From Embleya scabrispora DSM 41855 (lineage in GTDB: Bacteria; Actinomycetota; Actinomycetes; Streptomycetales; Streptomycetaceae), in contig NZ_KB889730.1 of assembly GCF_000372745.1 (NCBI RefSeq), forward strand, positions 124,131-188,130: 64,000 nt of DNA, given 5' to 3'. The notes under the pieces were generated by a model. The model did not search any database, was not told where the DNA came from, and worked only from the letters and a program-made list of their open reading frames with translations. The stretch's first letter is position 1. Every line of letters starts with the position of its first letter. Positions 1 to 8,829 of this stretch are shown piece by piece. The translations under genes and the position numbers were made by a program.

Positions 1-776
1 ATCGCGGCCCGCTTCGTCAGCAGCTTGTTGAGGTCCAGTTCGCCCCGGACGCCGCCCTGCAGGCCGATCACCACGAGTCGGCCGTTGACCGCGAGCGCGT
101 CCACGTTGCGATCGAGATACTTGGCGCCCATGTTGTCCAGGATCACATCCACCCCGGCCCCGTCGGTGGCCTCGCGGACCCGGGCCACGAAGTCCTCGTC
201 CCGATAGTTGATCGTGACGTCGGCACCCAGTTCGCGACAGCGCGCCAGCTTGGCCGCCGAGCCCGCGGTGGTGAACACCCGGGCGCCTGCGGCCGAGGCC
301 AACTGGATCGCCATCGTGCCGATGCCGCCGGCGCCGCCGTGCACCAGGAAGGTCTCGCCCTTGCGCAGATGGGCGACCATGAACACATTCGACCAGACCG
401 TGCACACCACCTCGGGCAGCGCCGCGGCCGTCACCAGGTCCATTCCCTCGGGCACGGGCAGCAGTTGGCCGGTGGGCACCCGGACCCGCTCGGCATAGCC
501 GCCGCCCGCGAGCAGCGCGCACACCCGGTCGCCGACCGCCCAGCCGGACACTCCCGCACCGACCTCGACGATCAGGCCGGACGCCTCCAGGCCCGGATAG
601 GCCGACGCGCCCGGGGGCGGATGGTAGAACCCCTGGCGCTGCATCAGGTCGGCCCGATTGACCGCCGACGCGGCCACCTCCACCAGCACCTCGCCGGGTT
701 CGGGTTTCTCGTCCGGGACCTCGGTCCAGCTCAGTACCTCGGGTCCGCCCGGCTCGGCAATCGTGATCGCGTACAT
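1..776 (-). CDS. NAD(P)H:quinone oxidoreductase, zinc-type alcohol dehydrogenase superfamily (3' end outside window)
   Basis: Medium-chain dehydrogenase/reductase that would reduce quinones or enones with NAD(P)H in the cytoplasm. About 258 residues are visible. The N-terminal GroES-like part has the stretch NRADLMQRQGFY near residues 41-52, typical of the PIG3/quinone reductase branch. The nucleotide-binding glycine motif HGGAGGIGTMAIQLA lies near residue 145. Catalytic zinc cysteines are absent, as expected for quinone reductases. The ATG at 776 gives the family N-terminus MYAITIAEPGGPEVL. The protein runs off the left edge, so roughly the last fifth is missing. The gene to its right is on the same strand and 10 bp away, so they may be co-transcribed. 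The physiological substrate cannot be read from the sequence. Confidence 0.85.
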   Translation of the reverse strand, partial: MYAITIAEPGGPEVLSWTEVPDEKPEPGEVLVEVAASAVNRADLMQRQGFYHPPPGASAYPGLEASGLIVEVGAGVSGWAVGDRVCALLAGGGYAERVRVPTGQLLPVPEGMDLVTAAALPEVVCTVWSNVFMVAHLRKGETFLVHGGAGGIGTMAIQLASAAGARVFTTAGSAAKLARCRELGADVTINYRDEDFVARVREATDGAGVDVILDNMGAKYLDRNVDALAVNGRLVVIGLQGGVRGELDLNKLLTKRAA

Positions 777-786
777 GGCACCCAGC

Positions 787-1935
787 CTATGAGTCGCCCG
801 TCTTCGGCTGCGGTTTGTGCGATTTGATCACCACAAGTCGGTCACCCGCGCCCAGCACCGCCGCCTCGGGGTCATCGTGCCGCAACGTACGGTGTCCGCG
901 CACCACGGCCACCACCAGATCACCGCATTCGCTCGGCGACTTGCCCGCCTCGCGCTTGTCGATCGGCCGCTCGACCAGGTCCATACCCTCGCCGTAGTGC
1001 ATGAGGTCCTCCATCACCTCGCCGACGTTCGGACTCAGCATGGAGACCCCGAGCAGTCGGCCCGCGGCGCTCGCGGTGGTCACCACCGAGTCGGCCCCGC
1101 TCTGCCGGATCAGCGGCGCGTTCTCGTCCTCGCGGACCGCGACCACGATCCAGGCCCGTCGATTCAACTGCCGCGCGGTGAGCGTGACCAGGGCGGCGGT
1201 GTCGTCCCGGTTGACCGAGACGATGATGTTCCGCGCCCGTTCCACCTCGGCCCGGCGCAGCACCTCGGCGCGGGTCGCGTCGCCGGCGACCACCACGAGC
1301 TTGTCGTCGTCGCTCGCCTCGCCCACCGCCTCGGGGTCGGAGTCGACGACCACGATGCTCTCGCGGGCGATCCCCTGCGCCATCAGCGTGTGCACCGCGC
1401 TGTACCCGGTCGTGCCGTAGCCGACCAGGATCGTGTGGTCGCGCAACGTGGACCTCCAACGGTTGAGCCGCAACTGCTCCCGCGTGCGCTCGGTGAGCAC
1501 CTCGAGGGTCGTGCCGACCAGGATGATCAGGAAGATCACCCGCAGCGGGGTGATCAGCAGGACGTTCACCAGGCGGGCGCCGTCACTGGCGGGGGTGATG
1601 TCGCCGTAACCGGTCGTGGACAGGGTGACCGTCGCGTAGTAGATCGCGTCGAGCAGTGAGACGTGCTCGTCCACCGCGTCGCGGTAGCCGTCCCGATCGA
1701 GGTAGACGACCAGGATGGTGACCGCCATGACCAGCAGCGCCATCCCGAACCGGCGCAACACCTGCATCAGCGGGCCGGGTCGGTCCTTGGGGATGTGTAC
1801 GGTCGCGCCCGCCTGACCGGCCAGGCCCGCCGGTCCGTCGGTGCGCTTCTTCAGCGCCGGCAGCGGCCGGGCGAGCGCGCCGCGCGGGCCGCGACGATCG
1901 GCCGGCCGGTCGTCGGGAAAGCGCACGGTCTTCAT
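787..1935 (-). CDS. Potassium channel with RCK (TrkA-N/TrkA-C) regulatory domains
   Basis: A 382-residue two-helix ion channel subunit. After a basic cytoplasmic N-terminus comes a first membrane helix (about residues 62-80), a pore loop with the selectivity filter TTGYGD, and a second helix (about 125-145). The C-terminal half is an NAD/nucleotide-binding TrkA-N domain (HTILVGYGTTGYSAVHTL) followed by a TrkA-C-like region. This is the arrangement of MthK-type channels, in which RCK domains gate the pore. The ATG at 1935 overlaps the moeA stop as ATGA, so it is probably translationally coupled to the molybdenum-cofactor genes upstream, an unrelated function. Selectivity for K+ is inferred from the filter. 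Confidence 0.88.
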   Translation of the reverse strand: MKTVRFPDDRPADRRGPRGALARPLPALKKRTDGPAGLAGQAGATVHIPKDRPGPLMQVLRRFGMALLVMAVTILVVYLDRDGYRDAVDEHVSLLDAIYYATVTLSTTGYGDITPASDGARLVNVLLITPLRVIFLIILVGTTLEVLTERTREQLRLNRWRSTLRDHTILVGYGTTGYSAVHTLMAQGIARESIVVVDSDPEAVGEASDDDKLVVVAGDATRAEVLRRAEVERARNIIVSVNRDDTAALVTLTARQLNRRAWIVVAVREDENAPLIRQSGADSVVTTASAAGRLLGVSMLSPNVGEVMEDLMHYGEGMDLVERPIDKREAGKSPSECGDLVVAVVRGHRTLRHDDPEAAVLGAGDRLVVIKSHKPQPKTGDS

Positions 1936-3146
1936 CGCGGCGCTCCCAGCACCTCGACCCGATCACCCGCACGCACGCCGCCCGGCGGCACCACCGCGAT
2001 GCCGTCGGCGACCGCGAGTCCGCGCAACATCGCCGGGCCGGAGAAGGCCAGCGGGCGATCCGCGCGCATCGGCACCAGGCGGGTGTCGCACGGATGGCCG
2101 GCGATGTCGGCGCCGACCCGGATCCGGCGCGGGCGCGGTTCCGGGCGGCCGGAGAGCCGGCGCAGCAGCGGCACCGCGAGGGTGAGCATGCCGGCCACCG
2201 CGGCCAGCGGGTTGCCGGGCAGGCCGACCAGGTAGCGGCCGGCGCCGGGGCGCTCGCCGGGCAGGTGGGCGAGCAGCATCGGATGCCCCGGGCGCACCGC
2301 GACGCCGTCCACCAGGACGTCCGCCTCCAGATCGGTGAGCAGTCGGTGCACGTGATCGCGCGGACCGTCGGCGGTGCCGCCGGTGGTGATCACCACGTCG
2401 GCGCGGGACGCGAGCACGTGTGCGCGCAGCGTGTCCAGGTTGTCCCCCACCCGGCGAACCCGCAGCAGGTCGGCGCCGAGCGTACGCAGCCACGGCGTGA
2501 TCAGCGGGCCGAGCGCGTCCCGGATCCGACCGTCCCGGGGCAGCCCCGCTTCGAGCAACTCGTCGCCCAGTACCAGGAGTTCCACCCGGGGCCGGTCGAC
2601 CACCACGAGTTCGTCGTAGCCGGAGGCGGCGGCCAGCCCGGTGACCCCGGGGGTGACCGTGGTGCCGGCCGGCAACAACTCGTCGCCGCGGCGGCACTCC
2701 TGGCCGCACGCGCGGATGTCGGTGCCCTGCTGGATGTGCACGTCACCGAACAGCGTGCGGCCCTCGACCCGGCTCTGTTCGCTGCGCAGCACGGCGGTGG
2801 CCCCGCGCGGGACCCGCGCGCCGGTGGCGATCTCGACCGCGTCCCCGTCGCGCATCACGCCGATCTCCGCGCCCGCCTCGCCCGCCAGCAGCCGCCCGCG
2901 CACCCGCCACGGCCCGGGTCCGGCGACCGCCCACCCGTCCATCGCCGAGGTGTCGAAGGAGGGCAGGTCGGTGAGCGCGACAAGGGGGCGGGCCAGCACG
3001 TGATCGCGCGCGTGGTGCAGGGTGCGGGAGACCGCGGGCAGCGCTCGCCCGGCCGCGCGGGCGGTGGCGCGGGCCTCGGGCCAGCCCAGTGCCTGCTGCG
3101 GGTGCGGCTCGGCACGCGCCATGGTCCGACTCTCCCGAGGGGTCAT
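1932..3146 (-). CDS. moeA: Molybdopterin molybdenumtransferase MoeA
   Basis: Inserts molybdate into adenylylated molybdopterin, a late step of molybdenum-cofactor synthesis in the cytosol. The 404-residue product shows the MoeA N-terminal signature FDTSAMDGWAV near residues 57-67. The central MoCF-binding domain has TTGGTADGPRDHV, and LPGNPLAAV follows; a beta-barrel C-terminal domain ends the protein. The ATG at 3146 overlaps the stop of the upstream mobA-DUF6457 gene (TGATG), which decides the start; a second ATG eight codons in is possible. Its own stop overlaps the next gene as ATGA. Length is normal for MoeA. The four-gene run from 4746 to 787 looks like one operon. Confidence 0.92.
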   Translation of the reverse strand: MTPRESRTMARAEPHPQQALGWPEARATARAAGRALPAVSRTLHHARDHVLARPLVALTDLPSFDTSAMDGWAVAGPGPWRVRGRLLAGEAGAEIGVMRDGDAVEIATGARVPRGATAVLRSEQSRVEGRTLFGDVHIQQGTDIRACGQECRRGDELLPAGTTVTPGVTGLAAASGYDELVVVDRPRVELLVLGDELLEAGLPRDGRIRDALGPLITPWLRTLGADLLRVRRVGDNLDTLRAHVLASRADVVITTGGTADGPRDHVHRLLTDLEADVLVDGVAVRPGHPMLLAHLPGERPGAGRYLVGLPGNPLAAVAGMLTLAVPLLRRLSGRPEPRPRRIRVGADIAGHPCDTRLVPMRADRPLAFSGPAMLRGLAVADGIAVVPPGGVRAGDRVEVLGAPR

Positions 3147-4003
3147 CAGGCGCCCGGCTCGGAGCCCGTGCCGCGGCGCTCGGCGAGGTCCTGTGCCTGG
3201 CGCAGCGCCTGGGCCACCGCCGCCGCGCCGCCGCCCCGGCTCGCCGCCGCGTAACCGACCAGGAAGGAGGTGAGCGGCGCGGCCGGTCGCTGTACGTTGT
3301 GCGCCGCCACCCGGGTCATGTCCAGCAGCGCCGCGATGTCCACGTCCAGCTCGATGCCCAGTTCCTGCTTGACCGCTTCGGTCCACTCTTCCAAGCCAGT
3401 CATGTCTCTCCTCTTCGGGGCTGTGTCCATCCTCCCCGACCGTGTGTGCGCCTCGCGCACATCCGCCCAGGTGTCGCAGTCGAACACGGCGTCGGGATCG
3501 GCCCGGATCCGGCGCGGCGCGAGCGGCTCGATCACCCGGCGCAGCGGTGCTCCGACCGGTTCGGCCAGGGTCGCGACGCCGGCTCGCAGGGCGGCGGTGC
3601 GATAGGCGGCGAGCAGATACTGATCGCGCCCGTCCGCGTCGACCGCGACCGCGCCGGCCGGCGCGGGCTCCTCGTCCAGCACGGCCACCAGACGCTCGAT
3701 CAACTCGGCCGGCACGAACGGCAGGTCGGCGGCGAGCAGCACGACCACCTCGGCCCGGACCAGCGGCAGCGCGGCGGCCAGCGCCGCCACCGGACCGCCG
3801 CCGGGCGGATCCTCGCGTACCCACTCCACTTCGCGCCCGGTGGCTCGGCGCGGCCCGGCGACCACGATCCGCTCGGCCCCGGCGACTGCGGCGAGCACCC
3901 GGTCGAGCAGCGAGACGCCCGCCACGAGCAGGCCCGGCTTGTCGGCGCCGGCCAACCGGCGGGCCGCGCCACCGGCCAGGACGACCGCGTCGTAGCCGCT
4001 CAC
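3146..4003 (-). CDS. MobA-like NTP transferase fused to a DUF6457 domain
   Basis: The first 190 or so residues form a nucleotidyltransferase: the nucleotide-binding loop LAGGAARRLAGADKPGL near the N-terminus and the metal-site segment AADLPFV. MobA attaches GMP to molybdopterin, fitting the adjacent moeA. The last 85 residues (from MTGLEEWTEAVKQELG) match DUF6457, a small helical domain commonly found beside mobA in actinobacteria. Here both lie in one uninterrupted frame. The GTG start at 4003 overlaps the preceding stop as GTGA, so translation is coupled. An internal ATG at the DUF6457 boundary could give a separate short product. The MobA-type assignment rests on motifs and context; other sugar or cofactor NTP transferases share the fold. 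Confidence 0.82.
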   Translation of the reverse strand: MSGYDAVVLAGGAARRLAGADKPGLLVAGVSLLDRVLAAVAGAERIVVAGPRRATGREVEWVREDPPGGGPVAALAAALPLVRAEVVVLLAADLPFVPAELIERLVAVLDEEPAPAGAVAVDADGRDQYLLAAYRTAALRAGVATLAEPVGAPLRRVIEPLAPRRIRADPDAVFDCDTWADVREAHTRSGRMDTAPKRRDMTGLEEWTEAVKQELGIELDVDIAALLDMTRVAAHNVQRPAAPLTSFLVGYAAASRGGGAAAVAQALRQAQDLAERRGTGSEPGA

Positions 4004-4746
4004 GTCGGTGCGTTCGCGGAGGTCGTGGACCAGCGGAAGAGCGTCATCCCGACGCTGGTCGCGAGGTTGTAGCTGGACACCTTGGGCCGCATCGGGATGG
4101 CCACGAGCCGGTCGGCACGCGCGCGCAGCGCCGCCGAGACGCCGTGTCGCTCGGTGCCGAACGCCAGGATCGCGTCGTCCGGGATCTCGGTGGTGCGCAG
4201 GTCGGCGCCCTCCGGGTCGAGCACGAAGATCGGTCCGTCCGGCAACGTGTCCGGGGTCACCTTCGCGACCGTGGTCGCGAAGTGCAGCCCCGCGCTGCCC
4301 CGGACCACGTGCGGGTGCCACGGGTCCAGGTCTCCGGTGGTCATCACGGCGGCGACGCCGAATCCGGCGGCCAGCCGCACCACGGCCCCGACGTTACCCA
4401 GGTTGCGCGGGTTCTCCAGGAGCACGATCGGCGCGGTGCGGGCCCGCGTCGGCTCGGGCTCGGGGCGGGCGGCGAGCGCCACCACCCCGGTCGGGCCGGC
4501 GCGCGGAACCAGGTCGCGCAGGAACGGCTCGGACACCTCCCGCGCGGTCTCCTCCAGGTAGCCGCCCACGTCGGCCGCGAGTTCGTCGGCCAGGGCCCGG
4601 ACGGCCGCCCGGTCGGTGGTCACCACGAGTTCGATCTCGGCGCCGAACCGCACCGCGTGCTTGACGGCGTGGAAGCCGTCGAGCAGCACCGCCCCGGGCG
4701 AGGCGGCCCGCCACAGCGCGAGGGTCTGCGTCTCGTGGGGATTCAT
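4000..4746 (-). CDS. TrmH/SpoU-family RNA 2'-O-methyltransferase
   Basis: A 248-residue SPOUT-class S-adenosylmethionine-dependent RNA methyltransferase. All three SpoU motifs are present: ENPRNLGNVGAVVR (motif 1, near residue 118), FGTERHGVS (motif 2) and IPMRPKVSSYNLATSVGMTLF-type motif 3 near the C-terminus, which forms the trefoil knot that binds the cofactor. The N-terminus holds an L30e-like substrate domain rather than extra domains. It heads the moeA/mobA operon and overlaps the next gene by four bases (GTGA). Whether it acts on tRNA or rRNA cannot be decided from sequence. The ATG at 4746 is the only well-placed start. Confidence 0.88.
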   Translation of the reverse strand: MNPHETQTLALWRAASPGAVLLDGFHAVKHAVRFGAEIELVVTTDRAAVRALADELAADVGGYLEETAREVSEPFLRDLVPRAGPTGVVALAARPEPEPTRARTAPIVLLENPRNLGNVGAVVRLAAGFGVAAVMTTGDLDPWHPHVVRGSAGLHFATTVAKVTPDTLPDGPIFVLDPEGADLRTTEIPDDAILAFGTERHGVSAALRARADRLVAIPMRPKVSSYNLATSVGMTLFRWSTTSANAPT

Positions 4747-4835
4747 GACAGCAGCGTAGGACCTGTCGATCGGGGCCCCGGACGCCCGGTGGCGGCGTGC
4801 GCCGCCCGGCGCCGGGACCCCGCGGTACGGCCGGA

Positions 4836-6131
4836 TCAGACCCGGCCCGAGGCCGAGGCCACTCCCTCGAGTCCGTCGGACGTGCCCGGCGCGGGCGGCT
4901 CGGCGCCGCCCGCGGGTGCCGGTTTCGCCGCGGCCGGCCCGCGGCGCAGTCGAGCCGTCAGGCGGGTGACGACCCGCGTTCGGGTCCAGATCAGGAACGC
5001 GGTGGGCAGGAACAGCGCGTCGCCCACCGACATGGACGCGGAGAACGCGGGCAGGCCCAGCATGATCGCGATGCCGAAGTGCATGCCGAGCAGGATCACG
5101 ATCGCGACGTACTTGACCCGCTTGGCGAAGAGCATGAACACGAAGCCGACCTGGACGAACACCGTGAGGTAGGCCAACAGCACGCCCATCTCGGCGTTCT
5201 CGCCGAGCATGTGGCTGAGCCCGGGCCACGGCGCGAAGTACTCCAGGTTCAGCACGTAGTGCATGGCCGTGCCGTCCTGCCAGTACGAGCCCTGCACCTT
5301 GTACAGCCCGGCCGCGCCGTAGATGAAGCACACCTCGGCGGCGATAACGAACAGCGCGCAGTTGTGCACGACGGTCACCAGACCGGCGCGTACCTGCTCG
5401 ACCTGGCGCGGTAGTCGCCACAGCGCGCCGAAGGCGACCGCGATCCCGGGGATCCAGATCCAGCGGCAGACGAACGCGAAGGAGAACTCGGGATCGGGGG
5501 ACCACGAGTCGCCTCGGCAGGTGGTGCCGAGCGTGACCATCGCGATCAGTGCGACCAGCACGCCGACCTCGTGTCCGGGGCCGGTGCCGGGGCGGATGCC
5601 GGTGCGCCTGGCCCGGCGCGCGTCCAGCGACCACACCCGTCCGCACGCGGTGAAGGCCAGGTAGATCGACATCAGCAGCAGGACGGTGTCGCCGCCGTCG
5701 GTCATCAGGATGGACCGGCTGTTGAAGGACACGACCATGATCGCGAACAGGATGCTCATCGCCCGGGTGTGCCACCCGAGCACGAACAGCGCGCTGATCA
5801 CGATCGCCGCGATGTAGATGCCCTCGAACCACAGGCGCGAGTTGCTCTCCAGGAGCAGGCTCACCCCGCCGATGCCGTCCAGCAACTCCCGGGCCATGTC
5901 CGGCGACCAGGCCGACTGGTCGCCCCAGATCTCCCGGCGGTTGAAGTACTCGCGGATCAGGCCGACCAGGAAGACCAGGCCGTAGCCGATCCGCAACAGG
6001 GCCGCCTGGTGCACGGCGAAGGTACGAGTGCTGACGGTGTCGAGGGCGTTCACCAGCCACCCGCCGACGGCGTCCTCCATCCGGCGATACGCACTCGCCG
6101 CGACGCGCGGCTGCGGCTCAGCGGAAGTCAT
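4836..6131 (-). CDS. HTTM-domain integral membrane protein (vitamin K-dependent carboxylase-like)
   Basis: A 431-residue polytopic membrane protein with about eight hydrophobic helices. It shows features of the HTTM family (horizontally transferred transmembrane domain, related to vitamin K-dependent gamma-carboxylases): an early helix RIGYGLVFLVGLIREYF, then a re-entrant region GAAGLYKVQGSYWQDGTAMHY with the family's Lys/His-rich context. The last 40 residues are a proline/alanine-rich cytoplasmic tail. It overlaps the preceding DUF5819 gene by 14 bp. HTTM and DUF5819 proteins commonly occur as neighbours in actinobacteria, suggesting one membrane complex; its reaction is unknown. Bacterial HTTM proteins have not generally been shown to carboxylate, so no activity is claimed. 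Confidence 0.85.
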   Translation of the reverse strand: MTSAEPQPRVAASAYRRMEDAVGGWLVNALDTVSTRTFAVHQAALLRIGYGLVFLVGLIREYFNRREIWGDQSAWSPDMARELLDGIGGVSLLLESNSRLWFEGIYIAAIVISALFVLGWHTRAMSILFAIMVVSFNSRSILMTDGGDTVLLLMSIYLAFTACGRVWSLDARRARRTGIRPGTGPGHEVGVLVALIAMVTLGTTCRGDSWSPDPEFSFAFVCRWIWIPGIAVAFGALWRLPRQVEQVRAGLVTVVHNCALFVIAAEVCFIYGAAGLYKVQGSYWQDGTAMHYVLNLEYFAPWPGLSHMLGENAEMGVLLAYLTVFVQVGFVFMLFAKRVKYVAIVILLGMHFGIAIMLGLPAFSASMSVGDALFLPTAFLIWTRTRVVTRLTARLRRGPAAAKPAPAGGAEPPAPGTSDGLEGVASASGRV

Positions 6132-6939
6132 CGGGCTTCGTCTCCCACCAGCCGAGCGTGCGGTACGAGGTTTCCGGCTCGGTCTTCGCGTCCGGCTTGC
6201 CGATCGGCTTGGTCGCGACCCGGATCCGGACGGATTCGAGTGTGCGGTTCGCGCCCGCGTCCTGGAAGCGGTGCACCACGATCCGGCGCAGGTAGCGCTG
6301 GGTCAGCGGGCCGCGCGTGCCGATCGCCGACTCGTCCTTGGCGTCGTGCGCGTCGGTGTAGCTCGACCACGCGCGCCGGATCATGTTCTGGTCGGCCTTG
6401 CTGGGATACAGGTTGCCTCGGATGTGGTCCAGGTCGTCCCCGGTCAGGTCGGACCAGCCGGACTCGACGACGGTGCCGTCCGCGTTGCGCATCCGCGACT
6501 GGGCCTGGAGGCGGAAGTTCTCCGACATCGGATTGGGCGCGAACAGCGCCCAGTTCTGCTCGAAGTACGGGTAGATCCAGGTGCCGGTCTGCTTGCGGTA
6601 GTCCCCGCTCACCGCGTTGCCGGGCGCGACGTGCAGGAACACGAAGAACACATGGACCAGGGTCACCAGGATCGCGACCACGGCGAACAGCGCGGAGATC
6701 GAACGCACCGCCGTCGAGCGCCGCTCGTCCGCGGGCACCGCCGTGTCGATCGGTGTGTCGACGGGGGCGCGTTCCCCCGCCTGTGCCGGGATCCGGGCCG
6801 ATGACCGATCCGGATCCGGTGCCGGGGCCCGGTCCGCCGTCGTGTCGGCGGTCGAGGCGCCCACCGTCGCACCGGCCTCGGAGCCGGGCTTCGACCGATC
6901 CGCCGGTTGCCCGGCCGCCGCGTCGTCAGGCGACTGCAT
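6118..6939 (-). CDS. DUF5819 family membrane-anchored protein
   Basis: A 273-residue protein. About 75 disordered, Ala/Pro/Asp-rich residues precede a single membrane helix (near residues 80-102, ISALFAVVAILVTLVHVFFV). The extracytoplasmic domain begins with YFEQNWALFAPNP, the hallmark of DUF5819, in which the WALFAPNP stretch is conserved. The ATG at 6939 has a GGGAGAGG ribosome site just upstream and removes a spurious long N-terminal extension. It overlaps the HTTM gene that follows by 14 bp. A palindromic operator candidate lies about 125 bp upstream. Function is unknown; the gene order suggests a partner of the HTTM protein. Confidence 0.85.
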   Translation of the reverse strand: MQSPDDAAAGQPADRSKPGSEAGATVGASTADTTADRAPAPDPDRSSARIPAQAGERAPVDTPIDTAVPADERRSTAVRSISALFAVVAILVTLVHVFFVFLHVAPGNAVSGDYRKQTGTWIYPYFEQNWALFAPNPMSENFRLQAQSRMRNADGTVVESGWSDLTGDDLDHIRGNLYPSKADQNMIRRAWSSYTDAHDAKDESAIGTRGPLTQRYLRRIVVHRFQDAGANRTLESVRIRVATKPIGKPDAKTEPETSYRTLGWWETKPDDFR

Positions 6940-7062
6940 GCCTCTCCCGTGGTCGATGGGTCCGCCGGTCCGGACCCGTGCTGCCGGCACGCTACCGGGT
7001 CCGGTCCGCCGGACGTACCGAAACCGTGGCCAACCACACGGTAGGGGCGGTTTCCGTGACCA

Positions 7063-7076
7063 TAGAACGTGTTCTA
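7063..7076. promoter_or_regulatory. KstR-like palindromic operator
   Basis: The sequence TAGAACGTGTTCTA is an inverted repeat with 6-bp arms and a 2-bp centre. It fits TnnAACnnGTTnnA, the published consensus of KstR, the sterol-catabolism repressor of Mycobacterium and Rhodococcus. It lies between the fadD terminator hairpin and the start of the DUF5819-HTTM operon, so by position it would control the latter. Binding is inferred from pattern only. Confidence 0.45.
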
Positions 7077-7086
7077 CTCTGAGGCC

Positions 7087-7154
7087 GGTGCGGCCCCGAT
7101 TCCGCGGCCATGTCCGGCACGGGGGTGCGGACATGCCAAAGCCGGGGCCGCACC
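7087..7154 (-). terminator. Nested hairpin after the acyl-CoA ligase gene
   Basis: Outer arms GGTGCGGCCCCG (7087-7098) and CGGGGCCGCACC (7143-7154) enclose a second perfect stem, CATGTCCG/CGGACATG (7109-7116 with 7128-7135). It begins 12 bp past the stop of the leftward fadD gene and probably ends its transcript. The double stem is larger than a usual intrinsic terminator and lacks a long T-run. Confidence 0.6.
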
Positions 7155-7165
7155 TCACGCCCGGC

Positions 7166-8812
7166 TCACAGGTCCAGCACGCCCTCGCGGTCGTGCGCCC
7201 GGTAGCGGCCGAGCAGTTCCTCCCGCCCCGCGTCGTCGAGCAGCCGGTACGCCGCGCCGCGCTCGGGCCGCCACCACACCTGCCCGGCCGCCCGAAAGCC
7301 CGCGCGCCGCAGGCCGACCTTGTGCACCTTGTTGGTCGCGGTGGTGGGCACCTCGTCCACCACCCGCACGAACATCGGCGCCATCTTGGTGCCCAGGTCC
7401 GGCTGCTCGGCCATGAACGCGGCGAACTCCCGCGGGTCGAACCCGGCGCCCTCGCGTATCTGCACGCACGCCATCACCTGGTCCCCGGTCACCGGGTCCG
7501 GCACCCCGTACACGACCACGACCTCGAACGGCGCGAAGCGAGCGAGGATGCCCTCGATGCCGGCCACCGCCAGGTTCTCGCCGTCCACCCGCAGCTTGTC
7601 GTCCGCGCGGGCGGCGAAGTAGAGGTATCCGGCCGCGTCCCGGTAGAAGTGGTCGCCCGTCCAGTACTGCCCGTCGCGCGCCCGGGCCGCCGACGCCTCC
7701 TCGTTGCGCCAGTACCCCTCGAACCCGTTGCGCCCGGTGTTGACCAACTCCCCGATCGCCGCGTCCCCGTTGACGAGCCGGCCCGCCGCGTCGAACTCGG
7801 CCCGGGCACACTCCTCGCCGGTCGCCGGATCGAGCACGGCGGCGTGCTCGGGACACGGCCCGACGGCGCCCGCGGGCGTGCCCGGCCGCCAGTTGACGCT
7901 CATCCCGCCCTCCGAGGAGCCGTACCCCTCGGTGAGCGCACATCCGAACCGGGCCTCGAAGCGCGCCATGTCCACCGCACCGGCCTCGGTGCCGAACCCG
8001 GCACGCAGCGGGTTGTCCCGATCGTCGGGCCGCTCCGGGGTGGCGAGCAGATAGGAGATCGCCCGGCCCACGTAGGTGAAGTAGGAGGCGTTGTAGCGAC
8101 GGATGTCGGGCAGGAACGCGGACGCCGAGAACCGCCGGCGCAACGCGACCGCCCCGCCCGCCCGCAGCGCCGGCGACCAGTTCGCCATCAACGCGTTGCC
8201 GTGGAACATGGGCATGCAGATGTAGTTGACGTCGTCCGGCCCGAAGCCGAACTGCTCGGACAACACCGTCCCGGCGCCGGCCAACCGGCCCTGCGAGCAC
8301 ACCACACCCTTGGGCGCGCCGGTGGAGCCGGAGGTGAACACGATCAACAGGCGGTCCGCGGGATCAGCGACCAGGGCGGGCAGCGTCGCGTCCGTGTACG
8401 GGAGCAGCAGTTCGTCGTACGCGGGGTCGTCGACCACCAGGATCCGCTCCGCCGGGATGCCCAGGTCGAGCCCCTCCAGCAGCGGCAGGTGCGCTCGCTC
8501 GGTGACGATCACCTGGCACTCGGCGTGCGTGATGTCGCGGGCCAACTCCGCGCCGCGTCGCGTGGAGTTCACCCCCACGAGGGTGGCGCCCGCCACCGCC
8601 GCGCCGGAGAGCCAGTGCGGGAACTCGGGCACATTGTCGAGCAGGACGCCCACGTGCGGCTCGGCGCCGCGCGGCAGCAGCTCGGTGAGCAGTGCCGCCC
8701 GGGCGGCGGCGGCTCGGGCGAGTTCGTGGTGCGTCCAGGTCCGATCCTCGAAGTGGAGCCCGGTCCGTTGGTCGCCCCACTGGTGATGGACGAGTTCCGC
8801 GATCGTCACCAT
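7166..8812 (-). CDS. FadD17-like fatty-acyl/steroid side-chain CoA ligase
   Basis: ANL-superfamily acyl-CoA synthetase of 548 residues that would adenylate a carboxylic acid and transfer it to CoA. The AMP-binding P-loop FTSGSTGAPKGVV, the acyl-site segment GYGSSEGG, the TGD motif YWTGDHFYRD, and a hinge with DDKLRVDGEN are visible. The segment YICMPMFHGNALMANW and YVGRAISYLLATPE resemble mycobacterial FadD17, which activates sterol side chains. The terminal Lys motif is TNKVHKVGLR. ATG at 8812 is preferred over an in-frame GTG at 8827 because GAGGGAG sits seven bases upstream of it. It is divergent from a thioesterase gene, sharing a 122-bp control region. The substrate is inferred only. Confidence 0.82.
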   Translation of the reverse strand: MVTIAELVHHQWGDQRTGLHFEDRTWTHHELARAAAARAALLTELLPRGAEPHVGVLLDNVPEFPHWLSGAAVAGATLVGVNSTRRGAELARDITHAECQVIVTERAHLPLLEGLDLGIPAERILVVDDPAYDELLLPYTDATLPALVADPADRLLIVFTSGSTGAPKGVVCSQGRLAGAGTVLSEQFGFGPDDVNYICMPMFHGNALMANWSPALRAGGAVALRRRFSASAFLPDIRRYNASYFTYVGRAISYLLATPERPDDRDNPLRAGFGTEAGAVDMARFEARFGCALTEGYGSSEGGMSVNWRPGTPAGAVGPCPEHAAVLDPATGEECARAEFDAAGRLVNGDAAIGELVNTGRNGFEGYWRNEEASAARARDGQYWTGDHFYRDAAGYLYFAARADDKLRVDGENLAVAGIEGILARFAPFEVVVVYGVPDPVTGDQVMACVQIREGAGFDPREFAAFMAEQPDLGTKMAPMFVRVVDEVPTTATNKVHKVGLRRAGFRAAGQVWWRPERGAAYRLLDDAGREELLGRYRAHDREGVLDL

Positions 8813-8829
8813 GCCGCACTCCCTCACCG

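Noticed and set aside
3442-5172. 576-codon rightward open frame
   Set aside because: Lies antisense to mobA, the SPOUT methyltransferase and the HTTM gene, all with clear motifs. High GC makes long antisense frames common; its residues are Arg/Pro-rich without a domain.
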